The notes under the pieces: generated by a model
Told to the model about the DNA's origin: nothing
The model's database searches: none
What the model saw: the letters and a program-made list of their open reading frames with translations, nothing else
In this document: positions 15,815 to 28,459 of the stretch, piece by piece
Layout: each line of letters opens with the position of its first letter
Numbering within the stretch: the first letter of the stretch is position 1
Origin: Eriocheir sinensis
Taxonomy: Eukaryota > Arthropoda > Malacostraca > Decapoda > Varunidae
DNA length: 64,000 nucleotides
Assembly: GCF_024679095.1 (NCBI RefSeq)
Contig: NC_066517.1
Location: forward strand, 21,965,040-22,029,039
Reading direction: 5' to 3'
Position numbers and translations under genes: made by a program

Positions 15815-16015
15815 CACTTCAATTAGTCAGTCAGCCACTCAGTCAGTCAGTCATTCAGTCGGCCAGTCAATCAGTCAGGAAGGAAGGATGGAAGGAAGAA
15901 AGGAAGGAAGGAAAGAAGGAAGGCAGGCAGGCAGGCAATCAATCAGTCAGTCAGTCGGTCAGTCGGTCAGTTAGTCAGTCAATCAGTCAGTCAGTCAGTT
16001 AGTCAGTCAAGGTGA
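15815..16015. repeat. (GTCA)n / (GGAA)n tetranucleotide repeats
   Basis: Imperfect AGTCAGTC runs flank a GGAAGGAAGG run (15878-15930) and a GGCA run. Confidence 0.85.
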
Positions 16016-16139
16016 GTCAGTAATTAAAATTCACCTGTATGCACACACCTGATCCACCTGAGTAATGATGTACTGGGCGTCATAATGAGTGAGAGATACA
16101 GGTAAGAATCGGTTGAATTATATATGCACTCATTTACCT
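16016..16139. other. Unique stretch, no gene
   Basis: Mixed sequence with three CACCTG motifs and no open frame of note. Confidence 0.4.
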
Positions 16140-16700
16140 ACACAGACAAACAGGTAGACAGGTAGACAGACGGAGATAAACAGACACTGACAGGAGAACG
16201 ATAAACCTCAGCAGACAACCAGGGACAGAAAGCCATAAAAACAGACAGGAAGACAGTTAGACAAAGAAGGGTACTTATAGACAGGAAGAGATAAAGACTT
16301 ACAGACAGACAAGAACAGACATATAGACGGTAAAACAGAACGATAAAGCTCAACAGACAACCAGGGACAGAAAGCCATAAAAAAACAGACAGAAAGACAG
16401 ACAAAGAAGTTTACTTATAGACAGGAAGAGATAAAGACTTACAGACAGACAAGAACAGACATATAGACGGTAAAACAGACAGCCACAGAGTCAGTCAGAA
16501 CGATAAACCTCAACAGACAACCAGGGACAGAAAGCCATAAAAACAGACAGAAAGACAATTAGACAAAGAAGGGTACTAACAGACAGGAAGAGACGTACAG
16601 ACAGAAGAGATACAGACATATAGACGGTAAAACAGACAGCCACAGAGTCAGTCAGCCACTCAACCAAGAAGACATACAGAGAGACAGACACACAAACCAC
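16140..16700. repeat. CAGA-rich array, ~143-160 bp unit
   Basis: The block GACAACCAGGGACAGAAAGC occurs at about 16214, 16357 and 16517. Each is followed by a CAGACA-rich segment and a block GACATATAGACGGTAAAACA. Confidence 0.85.
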
Positions 16701-16868
16701 CCAGCCAGTCAACCATATAGCCACGGACAGCCACTCAGCCATTTTCTTCCATTCATCCATTCATCTACTCATCCATTCAGCTAATCACATCCTTCCCCGC
16801 ATATGAGTCCACAGTCCTTCTGGCCTCAACAAACCCTCTTCCCATTCACGTGAGTCCACATTGATAAC

Positions 16869-16869
<1 letters not shown>

Positions 16870-16921
<52 letters not shown>

Positions 16922-17345
16922 ACACACGCACACACACACACACTCGATGTTCAAGAGTGGGGATTCTGAATTGTTAATGAGATGAATATTAATTAAGTGA
17001 AGATACGTAGGAATAGACAGATAGATAGATAGATAGATAGACAGAAAGATGATGCAGATATGAAAGATAGATAGTGAAAAAGATAGATGGATAATTAAAT
17101 AGAAAAGATAAGTAAATAGATCGATTGGGAGATAGATGCATAGGTTGAGTGACTGATAGATAAGATAGACAGACAAACGGAGAGAATGGATCTGATTGTG
17201 ATGGTGAGCAATTTCGGAGCGGCAGAAAGAAACATAAAAAAAAACAAGACTCATAAAATCGAAATATGCGAAGGGCGAGGAAGGAAAGTATTCAGGCCAA
17301 AAAAAAAAAAAAAAAAAGGTCACATGGAGAAATTCACAAACTTCT
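16870..17345. repeat. (AC)n, (GATA)n and AT-rich flank
   Basis: (AC)n 16870-16945, (GATA)n 17018-17042, then A-rich sequence with degenerate GATA motifs. An A-run lies at 17300-17318. No gene recognised. Confidence 0.8.
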
Positions 17346-17353
17346 ATTTCCTG

Positions 17354-18380
17354 CAACTTTTATATTTGTTTCCTTCTTCCTTTCCCCATCGTAAGCATTT
17401 TTTTCATATCTTCACTTTTTCCCTCTTTTTTTTTAATCTCCAAATCATCACATACTCTTCCTGATATAACATTTTGGGGCGTATTAAAAGCCATTTCGCC
17501 GCCCAAGAACACATATTTGACAAGGCTTTCGTAGGAGCTGTTGGCATTTCCCGGAGTAGTTTGATGACCCTGGTGGTAGTGTGACCCTTCTTCTGTACCG
17601 TGAACCTCAAGACACACTCACTATAACCCGACTGACCCCCTCTATGACAACTTTTATATTTGTTTCCTTCTTCCTTCCCCCATCGTAAGTATTTTTCTTA
17701 TATCTTCACTTTTTCCCTCTTTTTCTTAATCTCTATATCATCACTTACTCTTCCTGATATAACATTTTGGGGCGTATTAAAAGCCATTTCGCCGCCCAAG
17801 AACACATATTTGACAAGGCTTTCGTAGGAGCTGTTGGCATTTCCCGGAGTAGTTTGATGACCCTGGTGGTAGTGTGACCCTTCTTCTGTACCGTGAACCT
17901 CAAGACACACTCACTATAACCCGACTGACCCCCTCTATGACAACTTTTATATTTGTTTCCTTCTTCCTTTCCCCCATCGTAAGTATTTTTTTTTATATCT
18001 TCATTTTTTCCCTCTTTTTTTAATCTCTATATCATTACATACTCTTCCTGATAACATTAAGGGTCCAATTATAATCCATTTCGCCGCTCAAGATCACATA
18101 TTTGACAAGGCTTTCGTAGGGTATCAGGACATCTCTCCTCCCGAAACTGACCCCTCTTTCGGCCACCTCTTTTGATTCTTCTTTGGAGCAGCGAGTAGCG
18201 GGCTTTTTTTTTTTATTATTGTTTCCTTTTTTTGTGCCCTTGAGCTGTCCCCTTTGTTGTAAAAAAAAAGGAGTTGTTGGCATTTCCTGGAGTATTTTTA
18301 TGACCCTGGTGGTAGTGTGACCCTTCTTCTGTACCGTGAACCTCAAGAAACACTCACTGTAACCCGACTGACCCCCTGTT
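17354..18380 (-). repeat. Three-copy ~294 bp tandem array carrying family A
   Basis: Copy starts are at 17354, 17648 and 17941. Copies 1 and 2 are nearly identical; copy 3 is more diverged and contains an extra 151 bp. Each unit has a T-rich half (TTTATATTTGTTTCCTTCTT) and a family A half in reverse orientation (ACAAGGCTTTCGTAGGAGCT, then CTTCTTCTGTACCGTGAAC). Frames of 60-90 residues on the minus strand (containing SYESLVKY) repeat with the array and are not genes. Confidence 0.9.
18121..18271 (+). mobile_element. SINE-like family B insertion inside array copy 3
   Basis: A 151 bp segment is present only in the third 294 bp unit and splits the sequence CTTTCGTAGG/AGTTGTTGG, which is continuous in copies 1 and 2. 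It contains GCAGCGAGTAGCGGGC, a T-run, GCCCTTGAGCTGTCCCCTTT and a 3' A-run. Related sequences lie near 39.2, 44.6, 45.5, 59.8 and 63.3 kb. The poly(A) end and the empty-site comparison point to retroposition. Any target duplication is at most about 3 bp (AGG). Confidence 0.75.
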
Positions 18381-18459
18381 TGACCTTTACAAATAGTTGG
18401 TTAAAAGCAAAAGTGTCTTATACATACCGACCTTAGTATTTATGTATTAAGACAACATT

Positions 18460-19105
18460 ATTAAATTTATCTCTTCTCTCTCAGTCTCTCCTCTCTTTCC
18501 CTCTCCCCCTCTCTTTTTGTCTTCACCTTCCCCTCTCTTCTCCCTTTTCCTAATTTCTCCCTTTTCTTTCTTCCCTTCAATAACACTAAATTTATATATG
18601 AACCAAAAGTGTCTGAGCATGCGAGCAATCTCCTTATCTCCCCTCTCTCCTCTCCTCTCTCTTTATCCTACACCCATTTTCTCTCTTTTCTCTCTTTTCT
18701 TCAATACCAATACTTTTACATAAGAGAAAAAGAGCGTCTGAAAATTCGGTCCTAAACTCTACTCAGAAAAGGAAGGTCACTCTCCTCCTGTTTTTCTTCC
18801 TTCTTTTTTCATCCGCTATCCCTCTTTCTTCCCCTCCTTCTTTACCCAATCCCCATTTTCTCTCTTTTCCTCCTCCAATCAATCTTTTACATAAGGGCAG
18901 AATATCGTCTAAGCATCCATCAATCTTCTTATCTCCCCTATCTCTCTTCCCCTCCTTCTTTACTCTATCCCCTTTTTTTCTGTCTTTTCTTTCTTCTTCT
19001 CAATAACACTACTTTTACGTAAGAGAAGATGAGGGTCTACGAATGCGGTCCTAAGCTCCCCTCCGACAAGAATGGTGACTCTCCTCCTGTTATTTTCTTT
19101 CTGTT
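18460..19105. repeat. Pyrimidine-rich tandem repeat, ~298 bp period
   Basis: Two clear copies of a segment containing CGGTCCTAA and GTGACTCTCCTCCTGTT-like sequence, near 18745 and 19043, are linked by TCTCCCCTCTCTC-rich DNA. Half-unit similarity (TACACCCATTTTCTCTC) suggests older internal duplication. Confidence 0.65.
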
Positions 19106-19200
19106 CATTTTTGGGGTGGTGCGAGCGGGTCAGACACGCAGCAGGCAAGGAGGGCGATGACGCAACACAAACACAAGCACGCGCGGTACGATAAGGTTTC

Positions 19201-19242
19201 CCGGCAGCGACAACTCACAAAACAAACCTCACGCGCTGCCGG
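19201..19242. other. Perfect 9 bp inverted repeat
   Basis: CCGGCAGCG (19201-19209) and CGCTGCCGG (19234-19242) flank a 24 nt loop, in a GC-richer unique stretch (19110-19260). No gene identified there. Confidence 0.6.
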
Positions 19243-19299
19243 ACGTACGAACACACAACGTTAAATGAGAGATAGCCAGTGTAAAGAGAAGGAATGAAA

Positions 19300-19369
19300 G
19301 GGGAGAGATTGGAGGGATTTTGAGAGGGGGAGAAAAGGGAAAGAGGAGGAGAATATAACGAAGAGATAC

Positions 19370-19438
<69 letters not shown>

Positions 19439-20035
19439 GAGGTGGAGGAATGAAAGGAGAATGGTAGGAGGGGGAAATAACGAAGACATAAACAGGGAGA
19501 AGAGAAGGAATGAAAGAAGAGACATAGGAGGAAAAGGGAAGAGGGAAATAAGGGAAGGGGGAGGAAAAAGCAAAGAGAGAGAGAGAACGAGAGGAGGAAG
19601 AGGAGGAGGAGGAATGAAAGAAGAGAGGAAAAAGGGAATAAAAGAGGGGGATAAAGGGGAAGGGAAGAAAATAACGAGGAGACAAATGGTATGAAGAGAA
19701 GGAATGAAAGAAGAAAGATAAGAAAAAATAAAAAAGAGAAAAATAATAGAAGGAAGAGAAAATAACGAAGGCATAAATAGAGAGAAAAGAAGGAATGAGT
19801 GAACAGGAGAAATTCAAGGAGAGGGAAATAGGAGAAAGGGGATAAAAAAATAAGACAAAAAGAGATAAGAGGAAGAGGAAGAATGAGAAGAGTGAGACAG
19901 GAAGGATTAAAAAAGGGGAAATAGAAGAATGGGAAAAAATAACGAAGGGGCAGATAGTGAGAAAAGGAGAAAGGAGGAGGAGGAGGAAGAGGAGGAGGAG
20001 GAGGGAGAGGAGGAGGAAGAGGAGGAGGGATATTA
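19300..20035. repeat. Purine tract with (GA)n
   Basis: A/G-rich with (GA)n 19373-19434. GGAATGAAAG-type blocks recur irregularly. Confidence 0.8.
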
Positions 20036-20193
20036 AGCTGCTCTCTATTGTCACTTCCAGGGACTGTAAACTTCCCTTGTGTGTTCAGTAAATAATTAAA
20101 ATGTTAAAGTTAATGAGGTTTTGACGCGATTTTAAAGCCACAATTGTTACGTTTAAAAAAAAAAAAAAAAAAAAAAACAGTACTCTGGGTCAC

Positions 20194-20442
<249 letters not shown>

Positions 20443-20489
20443 TAAAAATATCCTCAGCATCTTTAAGGAGGTGAAAAACATACTTCTTC

Positions 20490-21545
<1,056 letters not shown>

Positions 21546-21559
21546 TGTAACCCTTCTTC

Positions 21560-22250
21560 TTCCATTCAACTCTTATCAGGCAGTCTTCTTTAAATTTGTC
21601 CCCCTCTTCCTCCTCCTTTTTTTTCTTCCTCTTCCTCTTCCTCCTCCTCTTCAAACAAATTAATTATATAAATCACTAAAACCAGGCAGCCTCATCATAA
21701 TTATGCCAACAATCTTTCTGTGGCCTGATCTTCCATGTTTCCTCGTCATCATCAACTTCTTTCTTTTCCTCCTTCTCCTCCTCCTCCTCCTTCTCCTTCT
21801 TCTCCTCACCCCTTCCTCGCAAAGTAGGTCGCGTGTGCAGCAGACTGAAGCTGACCTAGTATTCTAAACGAGGTCACGCCGAGGCTACTGCAATCCCAAG
21901 GTCACACCACAGGCCAGCAGGTCAATACCCCTTCAGACAGGTCACGGATAGAAGGCCACATGACCCCCTTACACAATAGGATCAGAGGGTAAATACGTGG
22001 GTTTATTGCAGGAGGTAAAATGAGGTAAGTATTAGGGCCATTCACACACACGTAATCGAGGCCATAGAGGGAAAGAGTTAAGTCTACGCTGAAATACCTC
22101 ATAGAAAACGTGAGCTTCGTGGTGTTGTATAAGGTAGACTCAATTAAATGTGACGTGTGTTGTGGGTGGTTTAGGGCGGAAATGATAGTGTTGTTAACGT
22201 TATTTCCTGTCCTATTGGTCTGTCACGCTAGTTTTATGACCCTGCTTTCC
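21560..22250. other. Mostly unique sequence, no gene assigned
   Basis: Balanced composition apart from TCC-rich pieces (21600-21650, 21765-21810). The 66-residue minus frame at 21902-22102 has no recognised domain or splice context. A 13 nt segment between TTGCAG and GTAAGT near 22010-22025 is too short to call an exon. Confidence 0.4.
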
Positions 22251-22259
22251 TTTGTTTGG

Positions 22260-22307
22260 TGGTAGTAGTAGTAATAGAAGTAATAGTAGTAGGTGGTGGT
22301 GGTGGTG

Positions 22308-22376
<69 letters not shown>
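22260..22376. repeat. (GGT)n(AGT)n compound repeat
   Basis: (GGT) 22291-22316 followed by about 20 AGT units to 22376. Confidence 0.93.
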
Positions 22377-22427
22377 AAGGTCTTTGGTATTAGTTTTAGG
22401 ATTAGCATTAGCATAAAAAGCGTTAAC

Positions 22428-23149
<722 letters not shown>

Positions 23150-23288
23150 TGACGTAATGTTTGGGTCTGACGTCATCGTGTTGTCCCGCCAATCACAGCG
23201 AAGGATTGTTACGTAAGCCAAGATCGTAGAGAAAGATACGTAATCCAATAGTGATGTACGTTATTTTTCCTTCAGTTGCACACGTGAC
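23150..23288. promoter_or_regulatory. Cluster of ACGT-core and CCAAT motifs
   Basis: Within 139 bp: TGACGTAAT (23150), the perfect CRE TGACGTCA (23168-23175), TTACGTAA (23209-23216), TACGTAAT (23237), GTACGTTA (23256) and CACGTGAC (23281), plus CCAAT at 23189 and 23245. These are consensus sites for bZIP/bHLH and NF-Y type factors. No transcription start is evident, so promoter or enhancer function is inference. Confidence 0.35.
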
Positions 23289-23590
23289 GCTTAGTTTTTA
23301 CACCTACAAGAACACTTAACTGATTACACAGAAATTCGTAAAATGCCGGAAATACATCTTACTTTAGTCTACGCAATCACACTTCCGTTTTCTGAGGAGG
23401 TAAGAAGCGTAATGCAATAGGGACATACGTTTTTTTTTTTTCTAGACGCACTTTGTTTCATAAGCGTAACTTTTATTACTCCGACAACAAGATAACTTCA
23501 CTGATAACACAAATTCGTGTCACCAAATATACATCTTACTTTAGTCCTCGCAATTTCACTTCCGTTTTCTGCGATACGAAGAAAACGTGT
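23255..23590. repeat. Degenerate 177 bp tandem duplication
   Basis: ATACATCTTACTTTAGTC occurs at 23352 and 23529. The flanking blocks CACTTCCGTTTTCTG and ACTTCACTGATAACACA (first copy diverged) also repeat. Confidence 0.7.
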
Positions 23591-23614
23591 ATTTTAAAGG
23601 GACTCTTGGCTTAC

Positions 23615-23684
23615 CTGGGTGTGGGAGGCGGGCGGCGGCGGTCTGTAGTTCCCCCAACGCCTTCAAGTGTACCTCCCGGGAGCT
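23615..23684 (-). CDS. Candidate 70 bp internal exon
   Basis: On the minus strand a polypyrimidine acceptor (CCCTCTTTCCAG) precedes 70 bp, followed by a consensus donor (CACCCAG then GTAAGC). The phase-0 frame is open for 23 codons plus one base and reads a plausible amphipathic segment, VHLKALGELQTAAARLPHP. One of the other frames has a stop. The acceptor phase fits the proposed donor of the repeat-protein exon at 28487, so it could be the next exon of that gene across a 4.8 kb intron. No domain is recognised. A chance exon-like match cannot be excluded. Confidence 0.4.
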
Positions 23685-23689
23685 CTGGA

Positions 23690-24330
23690 AAGAGGGAGAA
23701 GGGGAGTTAGAGGGGGAACTGAAGAAGAGGGCAGGAGGACGGTGGAAGGAGGAGGAGGATAATCAGATGTTTTGTTGTGGAAGATAATGTAAAGAAATAA
23801 GAATAGAGGAAAGAGAGGAGGAGAAGAAGTGGAAGGATAACAACGAAAGACGGAAAAAGTGTTATGGGAAAGAATGAGGAAAGGAAGGAAGAAGAGAAAC
23901 AAGAAGAAATGAATATGCATTGTCTCTGAGATGATGAAGAGGAGGAGGAAGATTTGGAGAAAGGAAAGAAAAGGAGAAGGAGGAGCTTGTAAAAGAAGAA
24001 AATCGAAGAGGCTGAGAAGGAAGAAGACAAAAAAGAGGAAGACAAAGGAAGATGTAGTGCTGTTGAATTGATGACCGAGAAGAGGAGGAAGATTTGGAGA
24101 AAGGGAAGGTGAAGGAGGCTGAAAAAAATAGAAAGATGAGAAGAAAGAAGAAAACAAAGAGGAGGAAAAAGACTGAAAAACACTGGAGGAGGTTGAAAAA
24201 GAAAAAAAATATGAAGATGAAAAGAAAGAAGAAAACAAAGAGGAGGAAAAAGACTGAAAAGAAAAAAATATGAAGATGAAAAGAAAGAAGAAAACAAAGA
24301 GGAGGAAAAAGACTGAAAAAAACACTACAA
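23690..24330. repeat. Purine minisatellite
   Basis: GAAGAAAACAAAGAGGAGGA with AAAAGACTGAAAA recurs near 24147, 24230 and 24290. GAGGAGGAAGATTTGGAGAA occurs twice (23939 and 24082). Minus-strand frames of about 200 residues are Phe/Ser/Leu low complexity and are rejected. Confidence 0.75.
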
Positions 24331-24590
24331 TAACAACCGCCATATGAAATCACCAGTCCTATCAATTTTCACCTGGTTAGTTTGTCATGAGAGAGAGAAC
24401 ATGTGTCACTGTGTTGATTTAGTGATTAGATACAGCTCAGTTTAAACCACACACATATTCATCATAACCTCCCCCCCCCCACACACACACACACCCGCCG
24501 CCCCCACGAACAACCACCACCACTACAATCACCCCACACACATACCACCAGTACGACCACCCACTTCTATGTCACTCCTTCATACATTAA
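24331..24590. other. Unique to C/CA-rich sequence, no gene
   Basis: C-run and short (AC)n at 24471-24497, then CACCAC-rich DNA. Confidence 0.4.
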
Positions 24591-24599
24591 TAACAACAT

Positions 24600-24960
24600 C
24601 ATACTCATGAGAAAAGGAAAATAATACGATATGAAAAGAAGAGAGGAGATGAAGTGTGCTAAGAAGAAGAGGAAGAGGGCAAGGAAGTGCAAGGAAGAAG
24701 AGGAAGAGAGGAAGAGCATTCGGAAAGAGGAAAGTGGTGAGTAAACGTGATGAGAGATGAAGAGTACTAAAGAAGAAGAGGAAGAGGAATAATGAGTAAG
24801 GAAGAGCAGGGAAGAGGAGGAAGAGAGGTAGACCATTTGGATCGCGTAAAATGGTGAGGAAATGTCGTGAGAGGAGATGAAGAGTACTAAGGAAGAGGAG
24901 GAAGAGGAGCAATGGGCAAGGAAGTGTAAGAAAGAAGGAAGAGAGGATGACCAAAAATAA
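24600..24960. repeat. Purine tandem repeat, ~113 bp unit
   Basis: Three copies of a block with GATGAAGAGTACTAAGGAAG-like sequence near 24647, 24758 and 24872. Each is followed by GGCAAGGAAGTG or a variant. Confidence 0.7.
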
Positions 24961-25257
24961 GGTGGTAATGATGTTGATGATGAGGACCTACTTGATGATA
25001 ATGGTAACTTTTGTATTAGAATCTTGCTCTTTATCTTCTGGGTATAAGGATGAGCTGTTTTTTTTTATCATTTCCTTTCTTATATCTTACTCTTGTTTTA
25101 CCTCCTTTACCTTAAAAAAAGACATTCACTGACATGCACACACACAAAAAAATAATAAAAATAAATAAATAAATAAAAGATCATAAAAAATAGAACAATA
25201 AAATAAGGAAATAGAAAATAAAATCTCTACCCATTTAAACACACCACCACCACTACT

Positions 25258-25294
<37 letters not shown>

Positions 25295-25972
25295 GCCTTA
25301 TCACCCCCACTTATCAGCCAACCACCCTTACATGACCTCCTTAACACGTACTAGCAACACTATAGCAATCTCTAAAACGCACCTCTCTAATATAGAATCA
25401 GATCCCTTAATAATTGAGTACCAAATCCCCTAATGTGGTATCTGAACCCTTTTATCTTTGTATCTATATCCTTTTATCTATAACCTGTAATCCCCGTTTT
25501 CTCCTTCTCGTTCATTTTCGTTATCTTCTTTGTCTACTTTTCGCCTTTCAATATTCTTTCCCTTTTTTTTTATTTCCTCACTTTTTCTCTTTATCCCTTT
25601 CAGTTCCCTTTCGTTTTCTTTCCCTTCTCTTTCGTTTTCTTCTCTTCCGTTTTCTTTCCCTTCTCTTTCCCTTCTCTTTCGTTTTCTTTCGTTTTCTTTC
25701 CCTTCTCTTTCGTTTTCTTTCCCTTCTTTTTCCCTTCTCTTTCGTTTTCTTTCCCTTCAACCAGTAAACTCCTCCCCCCTTCCCCTTCCCTTCAATCCTT
25801 CCCACAATCCCCTAAGAGTCTTACCTTCAACCCCCCCCCCCCCTCCCTTTCGCCCTTCGTTCAAGACCTCAATAACAGACACAGAGAGCAATAAAGTGTT
25901 GTTAGAAGCTTGCCCAATACTGATGAGATTTGCAGGTCATTTCCCGTGGGGTTGTGTTTATGTGTCATTGCC

Positions 25973-25976
<4 letters not shown>
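24961..25976. other. AT-rich unique sequence with simple tracts
   Basis: No gene recognised. Contains (AAAT)n 25147-25180, (AC)n 25260-25291 and a TTTCGTTTTCTTTCCCTTCT pyrimidine array 25610-25760. Open frames there are repeat translations. Confidence 0.5.

Positions 25977-26031
<55 letters not shown>
25977..26031. repeat. (AC)n microsatellite
   Basis: About 26 AC units. Confidence 0.95.
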
Positions 26032-26036
<5 letters not shown>

Positions 26037-26362
26037 AAGTTCTTGACTGGCATTTTTATCTCAACACACGATTTCTCAAGTGTTGTTTTTTTTCTTCTTT
26101 TCTATGTGTGACTTTGACCTTTGCGATACTTTTTTTTTAGGAGGGAGGAGAGGGGGAGAGGGAGAGGAAGGGGGGGGAGGAGGGGGGCAGAGGAGAGATT
26201 TGTAAAATTAGAGTCAATTTTTTCCTTTTTTTTTTTTTTGGTGTTTCGTAAATAAATAGAAAGTGAAAACCCAATCACAAGGATCGTATTTCTAAAGGTG
26301 TATCATGGTCTTGTAAAAGTGACTGTGACCTTTATTATTTTTCTTCTTCAGTTGAAAACATC

Positions 26363-26470
26363 ATGGAGAAGATGAAGAAGAAGAAGAAGAAGAAGAAGAA
26401 GAAGAAGAAGAAGACGAAGAAGAAGAAGAAAAAGAAGAAGAGGAAGACGAAGAAGAAGAAAGAAAAGAAG

Positions 26471-26501
<31 letters not shown>

Positions 26502-26548
26502 CTTTTTATTATGGGACTGGTTGTTGTTGTTGTTGTTGTTGTTGTTGT
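26363..26548. repeat. (GAA)n and (TTG)n
   Basis: Interrupted GAA/AAG run 26372-26501, then (TTG)n 26520-26547. A 102-residue Lys/Cys frame here is repeat-derived. Confidence 0.93.
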
Positions 26549-26613
26549 GTGGACGCCCTTGGTCTGTCTGTCTGTTCCCAATCGCGTGTGACAAGAAGAA
26601 AAAAAGAAACAAA

Positions 26614-26616
<3 letters not shown>

Positions 26617-26670
<54 letters not shown>

Positions 26671-26685
26671 ATCACCTGGGGACGA

Positions 26686-26780
<95 letters not shown>
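26617..26780. repeat. Inverted pair (TG)n - spacer - (AC)n
   Basis: (TG)n 26617-26667, a 21 bp spacer 26668-26688, then (AC)n 26689-26780. The arms are reverse complements, so a hairpin with a stem of about 50 bp is possible. Confidence 0.95.
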
Positions 26781-26782
<2 letters not shown>

Positions 26783-26832
26783 ACACAATGATAGACGAAA
26801 TAGCGTAGAAACAAACCTGATGACGTGAAAAG

Positions 26833-26834
<2 letters not shown>

Positions 26835-26887
<53 letters not shown>

Positions 26888-26981
26888 AAAAGTGGAAAAC
26901 AGAAGATAAACAATGATAAAAGAGATAATAGTTAACAAAAGTGCGTATAAAAACTCACTTCAGCTGGTTAGGTTAGGTTGC

Positions 26982-27061
<80 letters not shown>

Positions 27062-27062
27062 T
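26835..27062. repeat. (AC)n then (GT)n
   Basis: (AC)n 26835-26882 and (GT)n 26983-27061, separated by 100 bp of A-rich unique DNA. Confidence 0.95.
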
Positions 27063-27203
27063 GTATAAAAATGTGTAAGGAATGACAAGGATGAAGAGTA
27101 TATGAACAGAAAACAAGGTACCGTAGAAATTATACGCCGCAAAAAAGTGTGTACGAGGAAGTGGCTAGATTGAGCTATGTTGCTGAGTAAGAGAAGAAGA
27201 ACT

Positions 27204-27215
27204 ATAGTAATAATG

Positions 27216-27309
<94 letters not shown>

Positions 27310-27310
27310 G
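27204..27310. repeat. (AAT)n microsatellite
   Basis: About 33 AAT units, followed by A-rich AAG/AAC sequence to 27680. Confidence 0.95.
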
Positions 27311-27689
27311 GAGAACATGAAGAAGACAACGAAGAAGAACAGGAGCAAGAACAAAAAGAGCAAGGAAGATGAAAAGAAAGAACAAGAACAAGAAGAACAA
27401 CAAGATAAACAAGTAAAAAATAAAGAAGACGAACAAGAGAGAGAGAGAACACGACAACGAAGAAAAAGCAAAGAAAAAATAAAAAAAAACAGGTTGAAAG
27501 AAAAGTACCAACTAACTCACAAAACTAAAACACTAACAAAACCATAAACAAACAAACAAGTAAACAAATGAAAAACACAACAGGAAATGATCAAGTTACC
27601 TAAGGCCATTAACCACAACAACAACAAAAATAACAACAACAACAAACTAATATAGAAAAAAAAACGTATCAAATAACTCCCTTTTTTTT

Positions 27690-27860
27690 CCCTCACCACA
27701 GGTATTTAGATCAGATGGGTTTCTTTTTTCACACAGGTAAGCCAGGTGGAACGGAGACCTCAAGAACACCTGTGAGCCTGAACCAGTGACATTACCTCTG
27801 ATGGATTGTTATTGCTATCGTTGTTTGGCTGTTGTAATTGTTCCTCTCCTTAGCTCACTC
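27690..27860. other. Unique stretch, no gene
   Basis: Contains CACAGGTATTTAG, ACACAGGTAAGCCAGG and CACCTGTGAG. No frame or splice pair is convincing. Confidence 0.4.
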
Positions 27861-27879
27861 ACTCATTAACTCCCCCCCC

Positions 27880-28411
27880 CCCTCCCCCCGCGCCATTCTT
27901 GCATACGACGGCACGAGGAGGAGGAGGAGGAGGAGAAGGAGGAGGGAGAGGCAGGAGATAAAGAAGGCAGGGAAAGGATGAAGCAGAGGAGAAGGAAGAG
28001 GTATAGTATAGGGGAGATGAAGGAGATGAGGAGGAGAGAATGAAAGGTAGAAGAAGAAGAAGAAGAAGAAGAAGAAGAAGAAGAAGAAGAACAAAAACAA
28101 GAACAAGAACAAGAAGAAGAACAAGAAAACAAGAAAGAAAGGAAGAAAGAACGAATAAGAAAATGAGAAAAGAGAAGACAAGAGGAACGCGAATAAAAAA
28201 AAAAAAACAGAAGCTCGAAAGAATACCAGAAAGAAGGAACAGCAAAGAGAGAAAAGAGGAGGACGAAGAAGAATGGAGAAGAAGAGGGAGGGAGGGAGAG
28301 AGAGAGAGAACATAATGAGAGAGTAAGTGAGGAGAGGAGAGGGGAAGGGAGAGAGGAGGAAAAAAAAATCAGGCACGTGTATGTATGTATGTATGTATGT
28401 ATGTGTGTGTG

Positions 28412-28445
<34 letters not shown>
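27880..28445. repeat. C-run, GGA/GAA purine tract, (TATG)n(GT)n
   Basis: (GGA) 27915-27935, (GAA)n 28050-28092, A/G-rich to 28370, then (TATG)n 28380-28402 and (GT)n 28415-28444. It lies immediately 3' of the repeat-protein stop codon on the gene strand. Confidence 0.9.
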
Positions 28446-28446
<1 letters not shown>

Positions 28447-28459
28447 GTATGTCGCACCG

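Noticed and set aside
21902..22102. 66-residue minus frame in unique DNA
   Set aside because: No recognised motif, no splice signals at sensible positions.
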